From an uncultured Mollicutes bacterium (GTDB lineage: Bacteria > Bacillota_I > Bacilli_A > ML615J-28 > CAG-313): 8,753 nt of DNA. The translations under genes and the position numbers were made by a program. Of this stretch, positions 1 to 5,948 are shown piece by piece; the first letter of the stretch is position 1; every line of letters starts with the position of its first letter. The stretch lies in NCBI GenBank assembly GCA_900538885.1, contig UQAI01000064.1, forward strand, positions 1 to 8,753. Direction: 5' to 3'. The notes under the pieces are model-generated. The model was not told the DNA's origin, searched no databases, and was given only the letters and a program-made list of their open reading frames with translations.

Positions 1-381
1 AATTCTTTTATTATTAATCAAGTCACTCGTATAAAACTATCTAATAGTTTTGTAAAAGATAAAAACAAATTCTATAAAATAAGAAAAAAATCGGATTTCA
101 TTATTCCGATTTTGATGCTTTTTGATATAGAATAATTAATGGTAATACAAAAATTAGTTCTAACAATGAAATATTATGGTCTTGTAAAATCTTTTAAAAT
201 AATTTATAAATTTTTATCCTAAAACTTCAAAAGTTTTTATAGGCCTTTTATTTTTTGTATAAAGTTTTTTATTTTTTGCTACAGAATATGTAGCACAATA
301 CAATCATAAAAACAATATTTCTAATACTTAACTAGGCTTATTATTTAACATAAATATGTGAAATTGAACATTTAGAATAAT
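1..381. other. AT-rich non-coding region downstream of lemA
   Basis: I see no supported complete gene here. The stretch holds the minus-strand terminator at 84-113 and a hairpin at 218-243: a 7-bp inner stem AAAACTT/AAGTTTT plus an outer CCT/AGG with a 3-nt bulge. That hairpin is followed on the plus strand by a T-rich run (246-256), so it would act as a weak terminator for plus-strand transcripts. A third hairpin, TGCTACA (277-283) with TGTAGCA (289-295), has no T-tract on its downstream side in either direction. Plus-strand frame 1 is open from base 1 to a TAA at 133-135, so the 3' end of a converging gene cannot be excluded. Confidence 0.5.
84..113 (-). terminator. Probable intrinsic terminator of the lemA unit
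   Basis: Seen: a perfect 9-bp stem, AAAATCGGA (87-95) with TCCGATTTT (105-113), around a 9-nt loop. Read on the minus strand, the stem runs into seven T residues (90-84) and then more T-rich sequence, the layout of a rho-independent terminator. It lies about 270 bp downstream of the lemA stop codon, which is rather far. On the plus strand the hairpin is followed by only four T and then GATGC, so it works better for minus-strand transcripts. The assignment to the lemA unit is inferred from position. Confidence 0.55.
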
Positions 382-1050
382 CTAAAAAAATACGGATCTA
401 GCTTTTTCCTTTACTTCTTTTGAAGCAATGAATGGAATTCTTGTTGTATAACCATTTTTAGCTGCAACAATCATTTTTGTTGGCCATATTTGTATTTCTC
501 TATTCCATGCATTTACTGTATCATTATATTGTTCGCGTGCTGCAGTAATTTCTTTTTGCAAATATGAATTTTGTTGAATTGCATCTGCAATTTCTTGATG
601 TGCTCTTAATTCTGGATAATTTTCAAAAGCTAAATTCAACTTTGCTTCAACTACATCAGCTTTGGCTGCTGATTCAGACATTTCATTGCCATCATTAATA
701 TGTTTACCTGAACGAGCTTCAGCGATAGCTGTGAAAGTATCTTTATCCAAAGTCACAGCTTTATCAATTAGTTTAGCTAAATTTGACAAAATAATGACGC
801 GTTGTTCCAAATAGTTATCAATTTGTGATGCATCATGTTGAATTTTTTGCTCTAATTGCCTCAAATAAGTCCCAGCCTTAATCTTCATAATTAAAAAAAT
901 AACTCCTGGGATTATTCCACAAACCCATAATAAAACCTCAAATATTGTTGAACCAACTCCCACTTTAACAGGTAATTGCTTAGCAATAACATTAATGTCT
1001 TTTCCTTCTTCTCTAATAGAACTAGCTTCTTCATCTAATAAATTTGCCAT
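382..1050 (-). CDS. lemA: LemA family membrane protein
   Basis: A LemA-family protein of 222 residues. The family consists of envelope proteins with an N-terminal membrane helix and a long helical-bundle domain; its molecular role is poorly defined. Seen: a hydrophobic helix at about residues 36-56; then a helical region with the LemA-like pattern of spaced I/L and an R (QIDNYLEQRVIILSNLAKLI, about 76-95), followed by an AEAR(S) step near 110-114. The C-terminal family signature is clear: YNDTVNAWNREIQIWP (175-190), then a basic and aromatic tail. The start is ATG at 1048-1050, because AGAAAGGA (1061-1068) sits 10 nt upstream; an in-frame ATG at 1084-1086 would add 12 residues but has no usable ribosome binding site. 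The roughly 35-residue N-terminal stretch before the helix is longer than usual for LemA. No promoter is visible in the 166 bp upstream, so it is probably cotranscribed with the larger gene before it. Confidence 0.88.
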   Translation of the reverse strand: MANLLDEEASSIREEGKDINVIAKQLPVKVGVGSTIFEVLLWVCGIIPGVIFLIMKIKAGTYLRQLEQKIQHDASQIDNYLEQRVIILSNLAKLIDKAVTLDKDTFTAIAEARSGKHINDGNEMSESAAKADVVEAKLNLAFENYPELRAHQEIADAIQQNSYLQKEITAAREQYNDTVNAWNREIQIWPTKMIVAAKNGYTTRIPFIASKEVKEKARSVFF

Positions 1051-1060
1051 ATTTATAATT

Positions 1061-1068
1061 TCCTTTCT
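1061..1068 (-). promoter_or_regulatory. Ribosome binding site that fixes the lemA start
   Basis: AGAAAGGA on the minus strand, 10 nt before the ATG at 1048-1050. It supports the internal start over the ATG at 1084-1086, which is preceded only by an A-rich stretch ending in AAAG directly against the codon. Confidence 0.7.
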
Positions 1069-1088
1069 GTTTGTTTGATTTATCATCT

Positions 1089-1226
1089 TTATTGTTTTTC
1101 ATCATTTATATTTATTTTTTCATTTAATAACTTATTATGTTCTTCGACTCTTACTACTTTTTTTTAAAAGTCTTCATTATTTAATTCTTGGATGTTTTTA
1201 GAATTTGAAGTATCAACTAATTTCTT
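1089..1226 (-). pseudogene. Broken C-terminal extension of the 632-residue protein
   Basis: Seen: the 632-residue protein stops at 1217-1219, just after an A7 tract (1225-1231). A -1 shift within that tract opens a frame of 20 sense codons (KKLVDTSNSK and onward), one TAA at 1164-1166 beside an A8 tract, then 24 further sense codons (including VVRVEEHNKLL) before a TAA at 1089-1091. The region uses codons like the neighbouring genes and is charged and hydrophilic. Inference: it is either the decayed end of a once longer protein, or a tail made only by slippage at the A7 tract. In so AT-rich a sequence, 44 sense codons with one interruption is notable but not conclusive. Confidence 0.4.
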
Positions 1227-3115
1227 TTTTTACACTCTCTCATGCTTTTTTCTTGAAATAAAATATTTGTTTGAGTATTACTTTTTATATAACTTGAATT
1301 AATAATATCAATATCGCTGTTAGAAATCTCTTTATTTAATAAAATCGCAAATAAACCACGCTCATATAAGCAGGCACCTTCATTTGAAAATCTATTGATA
1401 ATACTAGTAAACTTGCCATTCTTAATTAGATTATTAAATTCATACCTAGAACTATTTTTTTCTTCAATAATCATTCTAGACTTTTTTTCAACAGGAACAT
1501 ATTCAATCCAATGTACAGGAACATCATGAAAATATCCATCTCCACCCAAAATCGGAACATAGGCTACACGTTCTTGAGCATCAAATGCATAAGCATCAAT
1601 ATTTACACTATCTGCTTTTCCCACTTTATTAATAAATGTGGTTTTTAATATAGTTGGTGTAGCAGCTTCATCAGGTTTCAAGTAATCAATATTAAACGAA
1701 TTGGCGATTGCTTCATGCTCATAAGTTGAAATATTTGTATCAAAATTTTCACCATAAATATAGTCGCGAGTTTTAGTTTGTTGGTAAAGAGGGATACTCA
1801 TTAATGGTGCTAAATCAAAGTAAATACCTTTAAAAAATTTAGTCATGTATTCGACAAAGTTTTTCTTTGCATACTCAACATCGTAATGCACAAACTTAGT
1901 TGGATTAGCATAATAATCAAAATATTGCGAATGTTGTGATTGAATATAATTTATTCTTAAATTTTTTTCAAAGTAAAAATCATCACCATATGGAGTAGGA
2001 TTTTTTATAATATCCAAAAGGTTGTTTTGAGCAAGTGGCGTAAATAACAATCTAAATTGGACTTCATTATTTCTATTAGTTCCTCCAAATAGCACCTCAA
2101 ATTCATCGTTATTAAGTCTTGTGTAAGTTTCATTATTAATTACTGCTTTTCTAGCTTTCTTGTCAAGTTTTTTAACTCCCTGATGAACCATTTTTTCAAT
2201 TTGTTTTTTATCCTTTCCATTAACACCACTAGGACTACGATAAAATTTTAAATTTGGGGCTGCATCATTTCCATAGACTAAATATGTTTGATAGTTATAT
2301 GATGGGGCTGGACGAGTAACTGAAGCATGCAATATTTGATGTCTAGTTACGGTTATATATCCTTTATCAGTTTTAATTTTTTCAATCCAACTAATCTTTA
2401 AATAGCCATCATATTGTTTTTGAATCCATGTTTGCTTAAAATCCTTACAAACAAGGAATGGGTTTCCTAAAATAGAGCCTGACATACAATAATACGTTGA
2501 AACATTTTTGTCAGTATTTGGTTGCAATCCAAACTTATCATGAAAATAATGATACTTTTTAATATCAAAATATTCATCACATTCAATAATTGGTATGGTT
2601 TTTGTAATTAATTTGCCAGGAATATTCCAATCATATATAGCATTTAAAGGAGCTAATTGTTCCCAAGCTGTAGATAATAATGATTTTGATTCTGATTCTA
2701 ATTTGCATTTTAATTCATCAAAAGACTTAATTTTAGGATTTATTTTTTTTATAATTAGTAATAAAAATAAAATACAGATAGTTATAGAAACAATAGAAAC
2801 GACAACTCCCATAATTAAATGAACAAATTCATAAGCAGTCGCAATAATAATAGCAAAGACTGATATTATGAATAAAACCATTGTAAAAATTAAAAAAAAC
2901 TTTAATCCTTTTTCTTTACATATAAGTTTTTTTAAGTTGTTAATTTTTGTTGTTTTAATTTTATATTCGTTAACAGTGGTTTTATTTTTATCTACTTCAA
3001 CATTAGCTTTTTTGACTAATTCATCAAAATATTTTTCTGCATTTTTTTTAAATAAGTCTTTATAAACAGCGTCATAACCAACAAAAGGTTCTAGTAAAGG
3101 ATTGTCACTATCCAT
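1217..3115 (-). CDS. Large two-helix membrane protein partnered with LemA, function unknown
   Basis: I do not recognise a named family with confidence. The 632-residue protein has a charged, probably helical N-terminal segment (about 20-68), two adjacent membrane helices (about 72-92 and 98-122) separated by a short turn, then about 500 residues with no further membrane segment. This predicts that both the N-terminus and the large domain lie on the same side, most likely the cytoplasm, since both flanks are lysine-rich (LCKEKGLK before, IIKKINPKIK after). The large part is rich in Tyr, Phe, Asn and Asp, with recognisable stretches such as EVLFGGTNRNNEVQFRLLF (340-358) and YVPILGGDGYFH (519-530). 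There is no signal peptide and no catalytic motif I can name. LemA follows it, and membrane proteins with paired helices, some annotated DUF3137, are known neighbours of LemA; a relation to DUF3137 is possible but I cannot show it. It has its own strong promoter and an excellent ribosome binding site. The C-terminus may be truncated (see 1089-1226). Confidence 0.85.
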   Translation of the reverse strand: MDSDNPLLEPFVGYDAVYKDLFKKNAEKYFDELVKKANVEVDKNKTTVNEYKIKTTKINNLKKLICKEKGLKFFLIFTMVLFIISVFAIIIATAYEFVHLIMGVVVSIVSITICILFLLLIIKKINPKIKSFDELKCKLESESKSLLSTAWEQLAPLNAIYDWNIPGKLITKTIPIIECDEYFDIKKYHYFHDKFGLQPNTDKNVSTYYCMSGSILGNPFLVCKDFKQTWIQKQYDGYLKISWIEKIKTDKGYITVTRHQILHASVTRPAPSYNYQTYLVYGNDAAPNLKFYRSPSGVNGKDKKQIEKMVHQGVKKLDKKARKAVINNETYTRLNNDEFEVLFGGTNRNNEVQFRLLFTPLAQNNLLDIIKNPTPYGDDFYFEKNLRINYIQSQHSQYFDYYANPTKFVHYDVEYAKKNFVEYMTKFFKGIYFDLAPLMSIPLYQQTKTRDYIYGENFDTNISTYEHEAIANSFNIDYLKPDEAATPTILKTTFINKVGKADSVNIDAYAFDAQERVAYVPILGGDGYFHDVPVHWIEYVPVEKKSRMIIEEKNSSRYEFNNLIKNGKFTSIINRFSNEGACLYERGLFAILLNKEISNSDIDIINSSYIKSNTQTNILFQEKSMRECKKRN

Positions 3116-3118
3116 AAC

Positions 3119-3129
3119 ATCACATCCTT
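3119..3129 (-). promoter_or_regulatory. Extended Shine-Dalgarno of the 632-residue protein gene
   Basis: AAGGATGTGAT matches the full anti-Shine-Dalgarno complement AAGGAGGTGAT at 10 of 11 positions, 3 nt from its last base to the ATG at 3113-3115 (GGA core about 9 nt away). It fixes this start and suggests strong translation initiation. Confidence 0.75.
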
Positions 3130-3150
3130 ATTCTTAATGTTAACAGTATT

Positions 3151-3179
3151 ATTGTATCAAATTATTTTTTTAATGTCAA
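3151..3179 (-). promoter_or_regulatory. Sigma-A type promoter of the lemA unit
   Basis: On the minus strand a perfect -35 box TTGACA (3174-3179) is separated by exactly 17 bp from TACAAT (3151-3156), one mismatch from the -10 consensus. The expected start of transcription is near 3144, giving a leader of roughly 28 nt before the ATG at 3113-3115. The spacer and flanks are A/T-rich. No operator-like inverted repeat overlaps it, so expression may be constitutive. Confidence 0.82.
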
Positions 3180-3349
3180 TTAAATTTTCCTATTTATAAA
3201 TTTTTTAACAATTATTTCTAAAAATAATCTAAACTTTAAAATGTCAATATAACTGAACCTAATTGTTTTACATTAAAAAATTATTATGTGTTTTGTACAA
3301 AAATGCTGAAAAAAAACTCCATATCTAATTATAACTTTGTGTTGCAGTT

Positions 3350-3401
3350 ATCAAAAATTAAAAGAGCATATTTATAGGTTTCAACCTTCAATATGCTCTT
3401 T
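3350..3401 (-). terminator. Intrinsic terminator of the copper and glycosidase unit
   Basis: Seen: a perfect 11-bp stem, AAAGAGCATAT (3361-3371) with ATATGCTCTTT (3391-3401). The 19-nt loop itself contains AGGT/ACCT (3376-3379 and 3384-3387), so the structure may stack a second small stem. On the minus strand the stem is followed by TTTTAATTTTTGA, the expected T-rich tail. It lies about 105 bp past the stop codon of the glycosidase gene at 3507. The plus-strand side (TTTAATTTG) is weaker. Confidence 0.8.
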
Positions 3402-3506
3402 AATTTGATTATCTGATTATATAAACTGTAGTAATATTTTTAGAATATAAAAAATAAAGTTAATTTTACAAAACCAAATAGTCTTATAGCTTTAATAATT
3501 TAATTG

Positions 3507-5726
3507 TTAAAATTGTTTTTTCTTAAGTAGATAAACACTAAGTGAAACTAGAGAAATAGCTGTGATAATTTGTACTACATTAGTTTTTGTACATCCACCC
3601 TTAGGTTCTTCTTTTTTAGGTAGTGGGTCACCTTCTGTCGCTCCACAAGTTCTACATGTTTTAGGTTTTTCTGTTGTGGCAGGAATCCAGTCATGAACAT
3701 GTTCAGTTTCAATTTTGACAGTTTGAGATTCCATACGTTGAGGACGATTTTCAAGGGTGTATTCAACAACTAATTTAATTTCATAATTTGTTGTTTCCGT
3801 ATTAACATCACTAATAGCATACACACCATTTTTAGTTGTTAATTCATAAGTTTTACCATTGACATCAAGATAATATTTTGTAACTAAATCATCTTCATCG
3901 GCAATGTTATATCTTATCATAATTCTATTTTTGGTGTATCTTTCAAGTTTGAATTCCGTAACTTCTGGTTTAGAGTAACTTAATGTTGAAAGCATTTGTA
4001 CTTCAGATGTTTCGGTGTATTCTTTATTAGTATTCTTGTTTTCATATGTATATGTATATGATACTTCATATGTATAACCTTTACTTAAATCATTGATAAT
4101 TAATTCTTTTAAGTCTTCTACTTCATAAATTTTATCATCTACTTTAATTGTTACTTTGGTTAAAGCAAGAGTTTTATCATTTTCGTTGATACTTACATCA
4201 AAGCCTTTGCTTGTCGGCGTAAAGTAAACACCTGGTTTATACTTTTTAGTTTGGCCTTTAACTTCAGTTGTCCAAGTTTTACCATCGGCAGTATAAGTAA
4301 TATCAAATACATATTCGGTATTTGGATCAAGGTTAGTTACGGTTATTTGACCATTTTCATCTTTAAATGTTGTTCCATTATAAGTTATTGAAGCATTAGT
4401 AATTTGTGATGCATATTCTGTAGTATCTAGATTGAAAGTAATTGATGATGAAGTTGAATCAACTACTGATTGAGCATATCCTGGATCTTTAGCCACAATG
4501 AATAAGCCAGACATAATAGAACGGATATGTCCATCTCCAGGTGTATTAAGCATTTCTAATTCACCTTGTTCATTACGCTTAATAAAAGTAACTGAACCAC
4601 CACCATCAAATTGGTAAGCATTATTACAACCAAATGATTTAAACATTTGACCAACTTCGTATTGAGTAGGGCCTCCTTTACCAGTGTTAGTAGTTAATAA
4701 TACGATTTTACCATCATCTGTAAAACCAATACCACAACGTTCTTTAGAAGTTGTTTTATAATATGCACAGTCATATATTACTTGATCTCCGTGATCATTA
4801 GTATCAACATAACTTGCTGGAATTACTTCACCATTTTCAACATACTTGTACATATAGCCAACCATTGATTCTACATCTTTAAATTCATCAGTATAATCAT
4901 ATTGACATTTAACTTGAGTAACTGGATTTTTTTCAAATTCACTTACAACTGTTTGGTTATTAGTTACAAGATAGAACTTACCATTATCAACCTTACTAAT
5001 TTCGGCGATATTAGCAATGCCTTTTGAAGTTCCCTTTACGAAAATACCAAGATTATTACCACTTAGAGTTCCACCAGGAAATTTAGATGATTTACGGTAC
5101 ATTGTATAATCAGCTTCAATGACTGTATATTGACTAATATTAAGTGTTTTGGCAAGGTCTTTAGTTAATAAACTAATTCCCCCATTTTCAGGTAATTCAT
5201 TAATTCTTGTAATATCATAACTATGATCATTAACTTTTAAAGCTGGATATGCTGATGCGGTTGGAATTTGTTTGATAACATGTGAGCCGTCTTTTTTAAA
5301 GCCAATTAATTCTTTAAATACTTCAGCACTTACATCTTTTCTAATTACATCGCCATCTTGGACAAAGGCATTAGTAAGTTCACCTTCATAATATCCTTCA
5401 GCATTTACACCACCAAGTACAATCCAACCTGGGTGATTTTCTTCATAATTTCTAGCAATGTCAAGTAATGAACGTAAAGAATAACCCTCTTTACTTGCAT
5501 ATGTCCATGTTGCAAGATGAACATCTTCTGACTTAGTTAAAGTATATGTGTAAACATTTCTTGTTACTTTTTGGTCATTCGCAATATATGATGTATCCAT
5601 CTTATATTCTTGGAATAACACATTTGAATTCATTTGTTCTTCTCTTACCATTTCTACATTGGTAATGTATGCACTATTGAAGGTTAATGTTAGACCTGCT
5701 ATTAAAGCACCTAATACTTTTTTCAT
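3507..5726 (-). CDS. Secreted, membrane-anchored phosphodiester glycosidase (NAGPA-type) domain protein
   Basis: A 739-residue surface protein. Residues 1-20 form a signal peptide (MKK, then a hydrophobic core). About 60-413 matches the NAGPA / phosphodiester glycosidase fold known from the human N-acetylglucosamine-1-phosphodiester alpha-N-acetylglucosaminidase: GGVNAEGYYEG at 105-115, the ERCGIGFTDDGKIVLLTT step (329-346), a YEVGQMFKSFGCNNAYQFDGGGS stretch (356-378) whose DGGGS is the family hallmark, and GDGHIRSIMSGLFIVA (397-412). Such domains remove sugars from phosphodiester-linked glycans; the substrate here is unknown, with teichoic acid or exopolysaccharide plausible. Residues about 425-675 look like three fibronectin-III-like beta-sandwich units. 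Then come HVHDW (676-680) and a CRTCG motif (691-695), a GGC (710-712), a hydrophobic helix (about 716-734) and a KKK end: a membrane anchor without LPXTG. The start is set by AGGAGG 8 nt upstream, which overlaps the stop codon of copZ, implying coupled translation. Confidence 0.85.
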   Translation of the reverse strand: MKKVLGALIAGLTLTFNSAYITNVEMVREEQMNSNVLFQEYKMDTSYIANDQKVTRNVYTYTLTKSEDVHLATWTYASKEGYSLRSLLDIARNYEENHPGWIVLGGVNAEGYYEGELTNAFVQDGDVIRKDVSAEVFKELIGFKKDGSHVIKQIPTASAYPALKVNDHSYDITRINELPENGGISLLTKDLAKTLNISQYTVIEADYTMYRKSSKFPGGTLSGNNLGIFVKGTSKGIANIAEISKVDNGKFYLVTNNQTVVSEFEKNPVTQVKCQYDYTDEFKDVESMVGYMYKYVENGEVIPASYVDTNDHGDQVIYDCAYYKTTSKERCGIGFTDDGKIVLLTTNTGKGGPTQYEVGQMFKSFGCNNAYQFDGGGSVTFIKRNEQGELEMLNTPGDGHIRSIMSGLFIVAKDPGYAQSVVDSTSSSITFNLDTTEYASQITNASITYNGTTFKDENGQITVTNLDPNTEYVFDITYTADGKTWTTEVKGQTKKYKPGVYFTPTSKGFDVSINENDKTLALTKVTIKVDDKIYEVEDLKELIINDLSKGYTYEVSYTYTYENKNTNKEYTETSEVQMLSTLSYSKPEVTEFKLERYTKNRIMIRYNIADEDDLVTKYYLDVNGKTYELTTKNGVYAISDVNTETTNYEIKLVVEYTLENRPQRMESQTVKIETEHVHDWIPATTEKPKTCRTCGATEGDPLPKKEEPKGGCTKTNVVQIITAISLVSLSVYLLKKKQF

Positions 5727-5734
5727 TTTTTATT

Positions 5735-5741
5735 CCTCCTA
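5735..5741 (-). promoter_or_regulatory. Ribosome binding site of the glycosidase gene, fused to the copZ stop codon
   Basis: On the minus strand TAGGAGG contains both the copZ stop codon (TAG, 5739-5741) and a strong Shine-Dalgarno AGGAGG (5735-5740), 8 nt before the ATG at 5724-5726. Ribosomes ending copZ stand on the initiation site of the next gene, so the two are probably translationally coupled. Confidence 0.8.
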
Positions 5742-5948
5742 TTTTATTTCAATTACTTCAAAGCCTGCATTTTTAACTACTGATGTAATATCATTATTAT
5801 CAACATCATGTTCTAATACAACTGTGGCTTGTTTCTTTTTTAAATGCACTTTGACTTTTTTAATTCCATCTATTTGTTCTAAACTACTTGTAACTTTTTG
5901 AGCACAATGATCACAGTGCATTCCTTCAATGGTTATTACTTTTTTCAT
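5739..5948 (-). CDS. copZ: CopZ-like copper chaperone (heavy-metal-associated domain)
   Basis: A single 69-residue heavy-metal-associated (HMA) domain with the ferredoxin-like pattern beta-alpha-beta-beta-alpha-beta. The metal site is GMHCDHC (residues 9-15), with Cys12 and Cys15 as Cu(I) ligands, and the last strand carries NAGFEVIEI, typical of the fold. Its length equals a free-standing chaperone, so it is complete. Known CopZ proteins bind cytosolic Cu(I) and pass it to the CopA ATPase or to a repressor. The gene starts on the last base of the copA stop codon (TAATG), and AAGGAGG (5956-5962) lies 7 nt upstream inside the end of copA. Copper is inferred from CopA's CPC motif; the HMA domain alone would also fit other soft metals. 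Confidence 0.92.
   Translation of the reverse strand: MKKVITIEGMHCDHCAQKVTSSLEQIDGIKKVKVHLKKKQATVVLEHDVDNNDITSVVKNAGFEVIEIK

Larger units (their letters stand above)
3116..3506. other. Intergenic region between the copper unit and the lemA unit
   Basis: This 391-bp gap holds the terminator of the upstream unit (3350-3401) and the promoter and ribosome binding site of the next (3119-3179). Between them, 3180-3349 is plain AT-rich sequence in which I see no gene, RNA or clear operator; a 7-bp inverted repeat ATTATTT/AAATAAT near 3210-3227 is of the kind expected by chance in such sequence. The stretch 3402-3506, just after the glycosidase stop codon, also shows nothing. Confidence 0.6.

Noticed and set aside
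277..295. Hairpin TGCTACA/TGTAGCA as the lemA terminator
   Set aside because: On the minus strand the stem is followed by an A-rich, not T-rich, stretch, so it lacks the tail needed for intrinsic termination.
2595..3065. Two short plus-strand frames opposite the 632-residue protein
   Set aside because: Both mirror the membrane-helix and lysine-rich coding region on the other strand and have no promoter or convincing ribosome binding site.
3575..3769. A 64-codon minus-strand frame inside the glycosidase gene
   Set aside because: It is an out-of-frame overlap with the C-terminal beta-sandwich and anchor region of a gene whose frame is clearly supported.
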